This document shows, piece by piece, positions 39,246-48,773 of a stretch of 64,000 nucleotides of DNA. How positions within the stretch are numbered: position 1 is the stretch's first letter; each line of letters opens with the position of its first letter. The notes below the pieces were generated by a model. The model ran no database searches and was not told the DNA's origin. It saw nothing but the letters and a program-made list of their open reading frames with translations. The translations under genes were made by a program, and so were the position numbers. Origin of the DNA: Anaerolineae bacterium (GTDB taxonomy: Bacteria; Chloroflexota; Anaerolineae; Anaerolineales; Villigracilaceae); NCBI GenBank assembly GCA_022013685.1, contig JAKLPV010000112.1, positions 1 to 64,000 of the forward strand, in the 5' to 3' direction.

Positions 39246-41018
39246 ATGGACGATTTTATTTTTGGCACCCTCGCCACCGAAGAACTGCGCCTGCGCCATA
39301 TCCGCTCCCTTCGCGAAGGCATCACCCATGCCCAGCGCCGCGCGCCGCGCGATCCGCTCCCCGGCCAACTCGTCAGCCTCGAATTGACCATCGGCCCCAA
39401 ACATCCCCAGCAGCAGGCCTGGGCCTACTGGACGAACGACGGCAGCGACCCCGTCGGCCAAAATGGACAGGCCCAAAACGGCTACGCAACCCCGCTCATC
39501 CCGATCGATGCCGAATGGGATACCCTCGTCTGGGGTTATGTGCGCCGATTCCGCGGCCAAATCCCCGGCCAGGAACCTGAAACGGTTGTCCGCTATCGCA
39601 TCGCGGCGGGCGGCCCCGGCGGGGAAGTCTACGCCGATGAAGGCACTTTTTACGCCTACTACGTGGACAACGACCCGCCGCCAGACTGGACGCGCGATGC
39701 CGTTCTCTACCAGATTTTTGCCGATCGCTTCTTCGACCCGTCGCCTGAATTCCCCTTCACAGAGCCAAAACCCAGCCTGAAGTGCAATGGGACTCTACGC
39801 GGTATCACCGCCAAACTGGATTACATCGCCGGGTTGGGAGTCAACTGTCTGTGGCTGACGCCCATCTTCCCCAGCCCCAGCTACCACGGCTACGACGCGA
39901 CCAGTTTCTACGAGGTCAACCCGCGCCTCGGAACGAAGGAAGATTTTCGCCAACTGCTCGACGAAGTTCACAAACGCGGCATGAAACTGCTGATGGATTT
40001 TGTCCCCAATCATTGGTCGAACCAGCACCCGACCTTCGTCGAATCCCAAAAGAACAAGAAAAGCCCCCATTTCGAATGGTACACCTGGAAAACCTGGCCG
40101 CACGATTACAAAACCTTCTTCGGGGTCAAAACCCTGCCACAAATCAACCTGCGCAAACCCGAAGCCCGTGAACATGTTTTGGGCGCGGCAAAATACTGGC
40201 TCGATTTCGGCGTGGACGGTTTCCGAGTCGACTATTGCATCGGCCCCAGCCCCGATTTTTACGCCGAATTCCGGCGCGTGACCCGCACCACCAACCCCGC
40301 ATCGTGGACGTTTGGCGAGGCGGTCGATCCGCCCGATTCGCAGATCACCTTCGAAGGCGGCATGGACGGCGCCCTCGACTTCATGCTGCTCGAAGCCATG
40401 CGCCAGACCTTTGCCTTTGGCCGCTGGGACGCGCGCCGTTTTGCCGATTTTCTCGACCGCCACGAAGCCTTCTTCCCTGAAACCTTCAGCCGCCCCTCCT
40501 TCCTCGACAACCACGATATGAACCGCTTCCTGTGGGTGGCTGAAAATGACAAGCGCAAACTGCGCCTGGCAGCCCTCTGTCAGTACACCCTGGCAGGCGC
40601 GCCTATTATTTACTATGGCACCGAAGTCGGCGTTTCGCAGGAACGCGATATGATCCAAAACGGACGCGCCATCCACGAAGAAGGCCGCCTGCCCATGCCC
40701 TGGGACGCCTCCAGGCAGGATGGCGAACTGTATGACTATTATCGCGGCCTGGCCCGGTTGCGCCACAACCACCTCGCCCTGCGGCGTGGAACGCGTCAAA
40801 CCATTCACGCCGATGAAGCTGTCCTGGCTTACCGCCGCGCTGATGGCGCGGATAGCCTGGTGACAGTGTTGAACGTTTCTGCCAACCCTGCCACCCTGAC
40901 AATTTCCATTCCCGAATCAAACAACCACTTTGCCACCGGCCTCGACTGCCGCGTTGAAAGTGTGGCTGGCAAAGTCAAAATCCACCTACCAGGCTATGGC
41001 GGAGTAGTTTTGGGGTAA
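39246..41018 (+). CDS. GH13 neopullulanase-like enzyme with N-terminal domain
   Basis: 590 residues, no signal peptide. The N-terminal about 140 residues form an extra beta-domain (TNDGSDPVGQ...EWDTLVWGYV) as in neopullulanase-type enzymes. The catalytic motifs are complete: DFVPNHWS, GFRVDYCI, TFGEAVD, LDNHDMNR. AAAGGA lies before the ATG. It probably acts inside the cell on branched dextrins; exact specificity is not readable. Confidence 0.9.
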   Translation: MDDFIFGTLATEELRLRHIRSLREGITHAQRRAPRDPLPGQLVSLELTIGPKHPQQQAWAYWTNDGSDPVGQNGQAQNGYATPLIPIDAEWDTLVWGYVRRFRGQIPGQEPETVVRYRIAAGGPGGEVYADEGTFYAYYVDNDPPPDWTRDAVLYQIFADRFFDPSPEFPFTEPKPSLKCNGTLRGITAKLDYIAGLGVNCLWLTPIFPSPSYHGYDATSFYEVNPRLGTKEDFRQLLDEVHKRGMKLLMDFVPNHWSNQHPTFVESQKNKKSPHFEWYTWKTWPHDYKTFFGVKTLPQINLRKPEAREHVLGAAKYWLDFGVDGFRVDYCIGPSPDFYAEFRRVTRTTNPASWTFGEAVDPPDSQITFEGGMDGALDFMLLEAMRQTFAFGRWDARRFADFLDRHEAFFPETFSRPSFLDNHDMNRFLWVAENDKRKLRLAALCQYTLAGAPIIYYGTEVGVSQERDMIQNGRAIHEEGRLPMPWDASRQDGELYDYYRGLARLRHNHLALRRGTRQTIHADEAVLAYRRADGADSLVTVLNVSANPATLTISIPESNNHFATGLDCRVESVAGKVKIHLPGYGGVVLG

Positions 41019-41115
41019 AGTTTGATATATAATGCCCGTGGTCATGATATTGCGCATTCCCGCTCCTATAAAAAAAAAAACGCAACACCGTGCTGCGCAT
41101 TGTGACCGGGACGGG

Positions 41116-41121
41116 TATAAT
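41116..41121 (+). promoter_or_regulatory. -10 element before the PD40 kinase gene
   Basis: TATAAT 44 bases before the ATG at 41166; no good -35 is visible. The 147-base gap also holds an A10 run at about 41071-41080. Confidence 0.4.
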
Positions 41122-41165
41122 CATACCGTTCTTATTTTTTACCCAATCTCTCTCAAGGATACCTT

Positions 41166-43199
41166 ATGCCGCTTGCGCAGGGCGATTTACTAAACAGTCG
41201 TTATCGCATCATAGAAGTCCTCGGCCATGGCGGCATGGGCTCGGTTTATCGTGCCCATGACGAAAGTCTCGATGTAGATGTTGCCGTCAAGGAAAACCTC
41301 TTCACCACCGAAGACTATGCCCGCCAATTCCGACTCGAAGCCACCATTCTGGCCAGCCTGCGCCACGTCAATCTGCCGCGCGTATCTGATCACTTCGTTA
41401 TGCCTGACCAGGGACAGTACCTGGTCATGGATTATATTGAAGGCCCCGACCTGCGCCAGATTCTCGAAAAGAACGGCCCGATCAGCGAAGAAGAGGGCAT
41501 TCGCATCGGCGCAGCCATTTGTGACGCACTCACCTTCCTTCATACCCGCAATCCCGCTGTCTTACATCGCGATATCAAGCTCGGCAACATAAAGCTCGTC
41601 CCCGATGGGCACATCTGCCTGGTCGATTTTGGGCTGGCAAAAATCATTGAAGGCGACCAGCCGACCATGACCGGTGCACGCGCCATGACCCCTGGCTACT
41701 CCCCGCCTGAACAATACGGCTCATCACGCACCGATGCCCGCTCTGATGTTTACTCTCTCGGCGCAACACTCTACGCCGCATTGACCGGATTCATCCCTGA
41801 AGACAGCTTGGCGCGCGCCCTGGAAGGGCTTGAACTCACCCCGATCCGCAAGCGCAACCCGAAAATATCAGAGCGCGTTGCCGCTGTGATCGAAAAAGCG
41901 ATGGAAACCTCGGCCGCGAATCGCTTCCAAAGCGCACGCGACTTCAAACAAGCGTTGATGGGAACAGACAACCCTTCACAACCCCTCGCCACAGGCTCGC
42001 AGCCAGCGCAAAATGCCACTCCGCCCATTGGCAACCCGCCCAAAAAACCGGCTCGTACCTTTCGCGCCCGCCCGCTTCTTTTCCTGAGCATCATCGTCAT
42101 TCTCACCCTTGTCGGATTATTCTATACAATGCCGGGAATTTTTCCATTTCAAGCCGCTGAAATACCATCCCCAGCCGCTACCGTTACCGTTACAAAACCA
42201 CCTTTACCTGCCGCCGTTTCAGAGGCCAGCGCCACCCTGACAGTGACAGCCAGCGCCTCGCCTGCTGCCACATCCGTAGCCACCCGCACGCCAACAGCAA
42301 CACCCGCCCCCACGAACACCAGTATCCCCCTGCCCACTCCTCTCGGAGGCGGCAGTACAGGGAAAATCGCCTTTGTCACCATGCGCGAAGGGTCGCCCCA
42401 AATCTACACCATGAACCCCGATGGCACACAGCAGGAGCGCATGTTCCTGGCATCTGCCGGCGCCTGCCAGCCCAGGTGGTCACCTGATGGCACAAAACTG
42501 GCCTACATCTCACCCTGCCTGGGTCGTCAGTTGGAATATTCCAATACCAGTATCCTGATATATAACCTGAAAACTGGCGAAATCGAGAGCCTGCCATCTG
42601 AGCCCGGCGGCGACTTCGACCCATCCTGGTCACCCGATGGAAAATATATTGTTTTTACCTCCCGGCGCACCGGTATGCCGGTAAACCCCTACTCGCAAAT
42701 TTTCAAGATCGAACTGGATGAACTTAAAGTTACCCGCCTGACCATAACCGATGCTACCCAGCCAGCCCGCCAACCGGCATGGTCGCCCGATGGCAGCAGC
42801 ATTCTCTACTCCCTCAATCGCCGTTCAGTGTGGCAACTATGGAGCATGTCTGTTGATGGTGAAAACCCCACCCAAATCCTGCGCAGCGGGGGAGGCAACA
42901 ACGATACACAACCAGCCTGGGCCCGCGATGGTATGTCCATCTACCTTACCCAGAGCGGCACAGGGCCAAATGACCCGGCCCGGCTGATGCAATATCAGTT
43001 GGGAGAAGAATCGGCCGCACGCCTGCCCGTGTTCATTTCCCTGCGCGACGCCAGCCTATCTCCCGATGGCCAATGGCTGATCAGCGAAGGGACCGACGGC
43101 AAGAATATCGACATCTATCTGTTCGATATCATAAACAACCAGACCCAGATATTAACAAACGATCCCAAAGATGATTTTGACCCCGATTGGCAGCCTTAA
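41166..43199 (+). CDS. Ser/Thr protein kinase with C-terminal PD40 beta-propeller
   Basis: 677 residues. Kinase domain (about 12-270): GHGGMGSV loop, K42 in VAVKE, HRDIK with D136, DFG with D154, all intact. A single membrane segment lies at about 300-320 (LLFLSIIVILTLVGLFYTM), followed by a Thr/Pro/Ala-rich stretch. Outside are about five TolB/PD40-like repeats (IYTMNPDGTQQ, RWSPDGTKLAYIS, SWSPDGKYIVFTS, AWSPDGSSILYS, SLSPDGQWL), which form a propeller that could sense a ligand or wall part. It is monocistronic. Confidence 0.93.
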   Translation: MPLAQGDLLNSRYRIIEVLGHGGMGSVYRAHDESLDVDVAVKENLFTTEDYARQFRLEATILASLRHVNLPRVSDHFVMPDQGQYLVMDYIEGPDLRQILEKNGPISEEEGIRIGAAICDALTFLHTRNPAVLHRDIKLGNIKLVPDGHICLVDFGLAKIIEGDQPTMTGARAMTPGYSPPEQYGSSRTDARSDVYSLGATLYAALTGFIPEDSLARALEGLELTPIRKRNPKISERVAAVIEKAMETSAANRFQSARDFKQALMGTDNPSQPLATGSQPAQNATPPIGNPPKKPARTFRARPLLFLSIIVILTLVGLFYTMPGIFPFQAAEIPSPAATVTVTKPPLPAAVSEASATLTVTASASPAATSVATRTPTATPAPTNTSIPLPTPLGGGSTGKIAFVTMREGSPQIYTMNPDGTQQERMFLASAGACQPRWSPDGTKLAYISPCLGRQLEYSNTSILIYNLKTGEIESLPSEPGGDFDPSWSPDGKYIVFTSRRTGMPVNPYSQIFKIELDELKVTRLTITDATQPARQPAWSPDGSSILYSLNRRSVWQLWSMSVDGENPTQILRSGGGNNDTQPAWARDGMSIYLTQSGTGPNDPARLMQYQLGEESAARLPVFISLRDASLSPDGQWLISEGTDGKNIDIYLFDIINNQTQILTNDPKDDFDPDWQP

Positions 43200-43230
43200 T
43201 GATTCCGAAAAAGGTCTAACGTTCCTCTTA

Positions 43231-43259
43231 TTGACGCTCACATCCCTGCATGTTATGAT
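43231..43259 (+). promoter_or_regulatory. promoter of the heat-shock operon
   Basis: TTGACG (43231-43236), a 17-base spacer, TATGAT (43254-43259); the start is expected near 43266, directly before the CIRCE operator. Confidence 0.8.
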
Positions 43260-43271
43260 TAATTTTGTTTT

Positions 43272-43298
43272 TTAGCACTCGGCTATCGCGAGTGCTAA
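43272..43298. promoter_or_regulatory. CIRCE operator (HrcA binding site)
   Basis: TTAGCACTC, 9 bases, GAGTGCTAA: an exact match to the CIRCE consensus. It lies between the promoter and hrcA, so HrcA represses its own operon. Confidence 0.97.
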
Positions 43299-43328
43299 AA
43301 AATGCCACCGGGTTGCCACCATTTTAAA

Positions 43329-44375
43329 ATGCAAGAGCTGACCGACCGCCAAAAAAAATTACTTCTCCTGATTGTGCGTGATTATATTGATACCGCTCAA
43401 CCGGTTGGTTCACAGCGTTTGGTGGAACAATACAACCTCGAGATGAGTTCGGCTACCATCCGCAATGAAATGGCCGCCCTGACCGAAATGGGCTTTTTAC
43501 GCCAACCACACACCTCCGCCGGACGCGTGCCCAGCGAAGACGGTTACCGCCATTTTGTCACCCAACTGATGCATCAGGTGGAACTCCCCGAAGCAACCCA
43601 GCACACCATCAGCCATCAGTTTTACCAGGCACGCCCTGAGATCGAACAATGGATGACCCTGGCGGCATCGGTGCTTTCACAACAATCGCAGGCCATTTCG
43701 CTGGTTACAGCCCCGCACGCTGATAAGGCGCGCTTCAAGCATGTTGAACTCATTTCAACCCAGGGACGTCAGGTCTTAATGGTCATGGTTACAATGGGCG
43801 GCGAGGTCAGCCAGCAAATTCTCAGCCTGTCAGAACCAGTTTCACAGGAAAAGCTATCAGGCGCCGCGGCACGCTTGAATCAGGTATATGGTGGGCGCAA
43901 CCTCGATGAAATCATCAGCCAGGCCGCTCGCTCGGATGCCCTTGAAGTCGATATCTCGCTGCTAGTCATCCATGATATGCGCCGCATCAACGAACGGATC
44001 ACCGGTCAACTCTACCTTGACGGCCTGACCAATGTGCTGGCCGAACCCGAATTCAACGCTTCAGATGATGCCCGTCGCGCCCTGCGCCTGCTCGAAGAGC
44101 GCTCCCTGCTTCACGACTTGCTGGCCCGCACGATTTTGCACCACGGTGCAGGCGGAATCCAGGTTTTGATTGGCGGCGAAGGCGCCTGGGAGGAACTACG
44201 CCAGTGCTCGGTGGTCCTGGCGCGCTATGGTGCCCCCGGAGCGGTTACCGGCACCCTGGGTGTGCTCGGCCCAATGCGTATGTCCTACGCTCGCACCATC
44301 CCGGCTGTACGTTATGTGGCCGATGTATTGAGTGAACTCGTCACCGACGCATTTGTTGACGAAACTGTTGAATAA
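43329..44375 (+). CDS. hrcA: heat-inducible transcription repressor HrcA
   Basis: Binds CIRCE and represses hrcA-grpE-dnaK-dnaJ when chaperones are free. About 348 residues: a winged helix at the N-terminus (LTDRQKKLLLLIVRDYIDTAQPVGSQ...SSATIRNEMAALTEMGFL..PHTSAGRVPS) and a GAF-like C-terminal domain ending PMRMSYARTIPAVRYVADVL. The start at 43329 fits the family; an earlier ATG at 43302 is adjacent to CIRCE and gives 9 extra residues. Neither has a strong ribosome site. Confidence 0.95.
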   Translation: MQELTDRQKKLLLLIVRDYIDTAQPVGSQRLVEQYNLEMSSATIRNEMAALTEMGFLRQPHTSAGRVPSEDGYRHFVTQLMHQVELPEATQHTISHQFYQARPEIEQWMTLAASVLSQQSQAISLVTAPHADKARFKHVELISTQGRQVLMVMVTMGGEVSQQILSLSEPVSQEKLSGAAARLNQVYGGRNLDEIISQAARSDALEVDISLLVIHDMRRINERITGQLYLDGLTNVLAEPEFNASDDARRALRLLEERSLLHDLLARTILHHGAGGIQVLIGGEGAWEELRQCSVVLARYGAPGAVTGTLGVLGPMRMSYARTIPAVRYVADVLSELVTDAFVDETVE

Positions 44376-44390
44376 AATCAGCCCAAAATT

Positions 44391-44409
44391 CCGGGAATTT
44401 ATCTCCCGG
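44391..44409 (+). promoter_or_regulatory. stem-loop between hrcA and grpE
   Basis: CCGGGA, a 7-base loop, TCCCGG, followed 8 bases later by T6. It could be a weak terminator or an mRNA processing site that separates hrcA from the chaperone genes. Confidence 0.5.
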
Positions 44410-44447
44410 GGCAAAAGTTTTTTAGAAAAATTAAGGGTAGAAGAACC

Positions 44448-44951
44448 ATGCCAAAAAAAACAAGCAAAGAAACAACACCCGAATCAGTTGCCGAAGAGTT
44501 GGATATCCTAAAATCCCAACTGACCGAGGCTCAGGCAAAAACACAGGAATATCTCGATGCCCTGTTGCGTGAGCGCGCCGATTTCACAAATTTCCGCCGC
44601 CGCATCGAAGCCGAGAAATCGCAAATGTGGGCCCAGGCCAGCAGCGATACAATCAAGAAACTTTTGCCCGTTCTAGATGACCTGGAACGCGCTACTGCCA
44701 ACCGCCCCGCCGGAAACAGTTGGGCTGATGGCGTTGAAATGATTTACCGCAAATTCCAATCCATGCTGGAAAAAGAAGGAATCACCCGCATTGAAGCCGA
44801 AGGCCAGCCCTTTGACCCCAACATGCACGAAGCCATCATGCAAGAAGAATCATCCGAATACGAATCTGGCACAGTGATAGCCGTTTTACAACAAGGATAT
44901 ATGTATCGTGAACAGGTCTTGCGCCCGGCAATGGTCAAAGTGGCAGCCTAA
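44448..44951 (+). CDS. grpE: nucleotide exchange factor GrpE
   Basis: Releases ADP from DnaK. 167 residues: an N-terminal coiled coil (EELDILKSQLTEAQAKTQEYLDALL), the ADFTNFRRRIE motif and the C-terminal beta-wing with FDPNMHEAIMQEES and VLQQGYMYREQVLRPAMVKVA. The stop is immediately followed by the dnaK ATG. Confidence 0.96.
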   Translation: MPKKTSKETTPESVAEELDILKSQLTEAQAKTQEYLDALLRERADFTNFRRRIEAEKSQMWAQASSDTIKKLLPVLDDLERATANRPAGNSWADGVEMIYRKFQSMLEKEGITRIEAEGQPFDPNMHEAIMQEESSEYESGTVIAVLQQGYMYREQVLRPAMVKVAA

Positions 44952-46802
44952 ATGGGCAAGATCATCGGGATAGACCTCGGAACAACCAACAGCGTCGTTG
45001 CAGTTATGGTCGGCAACGAGCCTATTGTGATTCCGTCCACCGAGGGCGAACGGCTTATCCCATCTGTAGTTGCCGTTAACAAAAACGATGAACGCCTGGT
45101 CGGCCGTGTCGCCCGCAATCAGGCCATCATCAATGCCGAAAACACTATATTCTCAGTGAAGCGCTTTATGGGCAGCCAATTCAGTGATGAATTGGTGCAA
45201 CGCACTATCCAACGTGTACCCTACCGTGTTACATCCGCTGAAAACGGCGATGTGCGCATCTGGATGGGCGCAAAAGAATACGCTGCGCCTGAAATTTCGG
45301 CCATGATCCTGGCAAAACTCAAACGCGATGCCGAAGCCTATCTCGGAGAGCCCGTCACCCAGGCTGTCATCACCACCCCGGCTTATTTCAACGATGCCCA
45401 ACGCAATGCCACCAAAGACGCTGGCAAAATAGCCGGGCTGGAGGTGCTGCGCATCATCAACGAGCCGACAGCCTCATCACTGGCTTATGGCCTCGACAAG
45501 AAAACCAACGAAACCATCCTGGTTTACGACCTGGGCGGCGGCACATTTGATGTTTCCATTCTCGAAGTCGGCGATGGCGTTTTCGAGGTCAAATCAACCA
45601 GCGGCGACACCTTCCTGGGCGGCGATGATTTCGACGAGCGCATCATACAATACCTGGCCCGGGAATTTGAACGCGAGAATCAGTTTGACTTGCGCAAGGA
45701 CCCGCAGGCCTTGCAGCGCCTGAAAGAAACGGCTGAAAAGGCCAAAATCGAACTGAGTTCGACCCTGAATGCCGATCTTCACCTGCCTTACATCGCAGCG
45801 GATGCCTCCGGCCCGAAACATTTATCCGTTTCGCTAACCCGCGCCCGGCTCGACCAGTTGACCGCTGATTTAGTGGAACGCACCCTGGCCCCGATCCGGC
45901 AGGCCTTATCTGACGCATCCCTAACGTCGGCACAGATCGACGAGATCGTTCTGGTGGGCGGCATGACGCGCATGCCAGCCATTCAAGAGATGGTGCGCCG
46001 TTTCTTTGGTAAGGAACCGCATAAAGGCGTCAATCCCGATGAAGTTGTGGCAATTGGCGCAGCAGTGCAAGCCGGCGTACTGGCCGGCGATGTGGCCGAT
46101 GTGTTGCTGCTGGATGTCACCCCGTTGACTCTGTCCATCGAAACAATGGGCGGCGTTGCAACCACTTTGATCGAACGCAATACCACCATCCCGACTCGCA
46201 AGGTGGATGTTTTCTCGACCGCCACTGACAACCAGCCACAGGTTGAGGTCCACATCGTCCAGGGGGAGCGCCCGCTGGCGGCAGACAACAAAAGCCTGGG
46301 GCGATTCATACTGGATGGTATTGCACCCGCGCCGCGCGGCATTCCACAAGTCGAGGTAACGTTTGACATTGACGCCAATGGCATCTTAAAGGTTACAGCC
46401 CGCGACAAGACCACAGGGCGCACCCAGCACATTACGCTGACAGCTTCTTCGGGTTTAAGCGCCGCTGAAGTGGACAAAATGCGCCAGGAAGCCGAATCGC
46501 ACGCGGGAGAAGATCGCAAACAACGTGAACTAATAGAGGCGCGCAACCAGGCCGATGCGGCGCTTTATAACGCCAGGGAAATCCTGCAACTGCCGAATGA
46601 CGCCCTCCCTGCCGCACAACGCCTGGATGTGGAAAAAGCAGTCGAAACGCTTACACAGGCGCTCGACGCGAATGATCCGGCTGAGATACTGAAGCGGGTC
46701 GAAGCGCTTCGTTTAGTGGTAACAGCCGCAAGTGCAGATACGCCTCCCACGTCAAAACCGCCTCGCGGTTTTGACTATCCCCAAACCAAAATTCTGGATT
46801 AA
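44952..46802 (+). CDS. dnaK: chaperone DnaK (Hsp70)
   Basis: 616 residues: ATPase domain with [30 protein letters not shown] and [14 protein letters not shown]; linker [15 protein letters not shown]; substrate domain and a helical lid. The C-terminus is a little shorter than in E. coli (638) and ends in a Thr/Pro-rich tail without the EEVKD-type motif. It starts at the base after the grpE stop, so it depends on coupling. Confidence 0.97.
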   Translation: MGKIIGIDLGTTNSVVAVMVGNEPIVIPSTEGERLIPSVVAVNKNDERLVGRVARNQAIINAENTIFSVKRFMGSQFSDELVQRTIQRVPYRVTSAENGDVRIWMGAKEYAAPEISAMILAKLKRDAEAYLGEPVTQAVITTPAYFNDAQRNATKDAGKIAGLEVLRIINEPTASSLAYGLDKKTNETILVYDLGGGTFDVSILEVGDGVFEVKSTSGDTFLGGDDFDERIIQYLAREFERENQFDLRKDPQALQRLKETAEKAKIELSSTLNADLHLPYIAADASGPKHLSVSLTRARLDQLTADLVERTLAPIRQALSDASLTSAQIDEIVLVGGMTRMPAIQEMVRRFFGKEPHKGVNPDEVVAIGAAVQAGVLAGDVADVLLLDVTPLTLSIETMGGVATTLIERNTTIPTRKVDVFSTATDNQPQVEVHIVQGERPLAADNKSLGRFILDGIAPAPRGIPQVEVTFDIDANGILKVTARDKTTGRTQHITLTASSGLSAAEVDKMRQEAESHAGEDRKQRELIEARNQADAALYNAREILQLPNDALPAAQRLDVEKAVETLTQALDANDPAEILKRVEALRLVVTAASADTPPTSKPPRGFDYPQTKILD

Positions 46803-46804
46803 TT

Positions 46805-47920
46805 ATGGCAAGCAATCGTGATTATTATGAAGTTTTAGGGGTTTCGCGCCAGGCATCACCCGAAGAATTGAAAAGCGCGTTTCGAAAATTGGCGCGCCAG
46901 TATCACCCGGATGTAAGCAAGGAACCTGACGCCGAAGACCGCTTTAAGGAAATCAACGAGGCCTACGGGGTACTTTCTGACTCTGAAAAACGAGCCCGCT
47001 ACGACCGCTACGGTCATTCTGGATTGGGAGATATGGGCGGGTATCCTGATTTCACGGTGGATATCGGTGATATTTTCGAGCAAATGTTTGGTTTTGGCGG
47101 GATGGGATCGTCTTCGCGGCGCAACCAGCCCCGGCGTGGACGCGACCTGCAAATGGCCGTCTCACTTACCTTTGATGAAGCAATTTTCGGCACAGAGAAG
47201 GAAGTTGAGTTTGAGCGTGATGAAACCTGTTCAACCTGTCATGGCAATGGCGCAGAACCTGGCACAAGCGTCAGTACCTGCCAACAGTGCGGTGGCCGTG
47301 GCGAGGTGCGTCAGGTGCGCCAGACTTTTATCGTCCAGATGGTCGAGACCGTAGCCTGCCCCAAATGCGGCGGGCGCGGACAGACAATAGAGAAATTATG
47401 CCACTCCTGCAATGGGCGCGGGCAAGAGCGTAAACGAATTAAGAAAAAGGTTTCCGTCCCGGCCGGGGTCGATAATGGGATGCAGATCCGCCTGCCCGGT
47501 GAGGGTCAGCCCGGGTCGAATAGCGGCCCCAACGGCAACCTGTTCCTGGTTGTGGATGTTACCCCGCACGAATATTTCAAGCGGCGCGGCGAGGACATCT
47601 TACTCGATCTGGATATTAATATTGCCCAGGCCGTGCTGGGTGCGGAAATCGAAGTTCCAACAGTAGATGGCATGGAAAAGCTGTCCATTCCATCGGGAAC
47701 ACAACCCGGCAAAGTCTTCCACTTGCGCGGCAAGGGCGTACCCAAAATCCGCCAGAGCGGACGCGGCGACCAGAAAGTAATGGTCAATGTCGACATTCCC
47801 ACCCGTCTGACGGATGAACAACGCGAGCTATTTGTAAAGTTGGCTGATACTCTGGGCACAACCCCCCAGCCCAGACAAAAAGGGTTCTTTGATTGGCTCA
47901 ATGATGCCTTTGGCGGATAA
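46805..47920 (+). CDS. dnaJ: chaperone DnaJ (Hsp40)
   Basis: 371 residues: J domain with HPD (YHPDVSKEP), a Gly/Phe region, four CxxCxGxG zinc motifs ([32 protein letters not shown]) and C-terminal substrate domains. All key parts are present. It begins 2 bases after the dnaK stop. Confidence 0.97.
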   Translation: MASNRDYYEVLGVSRQASPEELKSAFRKLARQYHPDVSKEPDAEDRFKEINEAYGVLSDSEKRARYDRYGHSGLGDMGGYPDFTVDIGDIFEQMFGFGGMGSSSRRNQPRRGRDLQMAVSLTFDEAIFGTEKEVEFERDETCSTCHGNGAEPGTSVSTCQQCGGRGEVRQVRQTFIVQMVETVACPKCGGRGQTIEKLCHSCNGRGQERKRIKKKVSVPAGVDNGMQIRLPGEGQPGSNSGPNGNLFLVVDVTPHEYFKRRGEDILLDLDINIAQAVLGAEIEVPTVDGMEKLSIPSGTQPGKVFHLRGKGVPKIRQSGRGDQKVMVNVDIPTRLTDEQRELFVKLADTLGTTPQPRQKGFFDWLNDAFGG

Positions 47921-47938
47921 GAAACCCCCGGCCCTAAA

Positions 47939-48310
47939 ATGAAAATTTGCACCGGAATCGACCTGATTGAAATCGAGCGTATCGAAACCAGCATTGCCCG
48001 GCACGGAGAGCGATTCCTGGCGCGTATCTTTACTCCCGATGAACGCCTATCCTGCGCAGGAAAAGTTGAATCGCTGGCCGCCCGCTTCGCCGCCAAGGAG
48101 GCGGTCGCCAAGGCCCTCGGCAGCGGTCTGGACGGATTTGGTTTTCTGGATATTGAAGTCACTCGCGCTAAAAACGGCGCACCAGGGCTGGAGTTATACG
48201 GAGTGGCGGCTCAAAAAGCCCGTGAACAGGGCCTAACCCGCTGGAGCATCAGTCTCAGCCACAGCCAGAGCCACGCAACAGCAATCGCAATTGGTTACAG
48301 CGAACAGTAG
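47939..48310 (+). CDS. acpS: holo-[acyl-carrier-protein] synthase
   Basis: Transfers 4'-phosphopantetheine from CoA to acyl carrier protein. 123 residues with GIDLIEIERIE (catalytic Asp) and AARFAAKEAVAKALG (catalytic Glu), and the C-terminal SISLSHSQSHATAIAI. It follows dnaJ by 18 bases and precedes the terminator, so lipid synthesis is tied to the heat-shock operon by position. Confidence 0.95.
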   Translation: MKICTGIDLIEIERIETSIARHGERFLARIFTPDERLSCAGKVESLAARFAAKEAVAKALGSGLDGFGFLDIEVTRAKNGAPGLELYGVAAQKAREQGLTRWSISLSHSQSHATAIAIGYSEQ

Positions 48311-48317
48311 GAAGGCA

Positions 48318-48348
48318 CATGGGCAGGATTTTATCCTGCCCATGTTTG
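48318..48348 (+). terminator. terminator of the heat-shock operon
   Basis: CATGGGCAGGAT, loop TTT, ATCCTGCCCATG, then TTTG: a 12-bp perfect stem 7 bases after the acpS stop. Confidence 0.85.
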
Positions 48349-48509
48349 TATATTGCCGCAGGCGTATGCCCACTCCCCCGCTCGCATACTGCCGTTGTAA
48401 ACGCGTCCCGGCGCAAGTTTGCCAGTATGACCGGGCTAAAAGAGGCCCATCTCCGCTATGGCGGGACCCGCGGCTTCTTTCCGCCGGTTACGCGTCGGCT
48501 TTTCTTTTG
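48349..48509. other. G+C-rich spacer with short inverted repeats
   Basis: No gene is recognised between acpS and the convergent 81-residue gene. Short hairpins such as CCGC-TATG-GCGG and several GGGAC/GTCCC pairs suggest a folded RNA. I could not match it to a known riboswitch or ncRNA by eye. Confidence 0.35.
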
Positions 48510-48755
48510 CTAATCTGCCCCGATGGGTAGTTTTTCATCGACGCCAATCCACAGGTGGCCAGGGGTGACCGTCCGCCACGGACGCACGGTCACAGACCCG
48601 GCTTGATGCTGGCTTTCAAGAAGCATCGAGGGGTGTACCAGGCACAAATCAGGCAATTGGCCATATTTTTTGCGAAAATAATCGGCCGCCTGCTTAACTT
48701 TTTGGTCAAGCGCCGTTTTGGGGTCGTTATCGAACCATAACATGCCGGTGTTCAT
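48510..48755 (-). CDS. small uncharacterised protein (81 residues)
   Basis: I do not recognise a family. It begins MNTGMLWFDNDPKTALDQKVKQAADYFRKKYG, with helix-forming Lys-rich character, and ends GHLWIGVDEKLPIG. It has no membrane segment, Cys pair or signal peptide. It lies 18 bases after the P-loop ATPase gene on the same strand, and AGGAAC is present before the ATG, so the two are probably an operon. Confidence 0.75.
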   Translation of the reverse strand: MNTGMLWFDNDPKTALDQKVKQAADYFRKKYGQLPDLCLVHPSMLLESQHQAGSVTVRPWRTVTPGHLWIGVDEKLPIGAD

Positions 48756-48773
48756 TGTTCCTCCAAAAATAAA

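Noticed and set aside
48349-48509. Possible cyclic-di-GMP (GEMM) riboswitch between acpS and the 81-residue gene
   Set aside because: Isolated resemblances such as GGGCTAA and ATGGCGGG are present, but the required GACGCAAAGCC core and spacing are not. It also precedes no gene on the plus strand.
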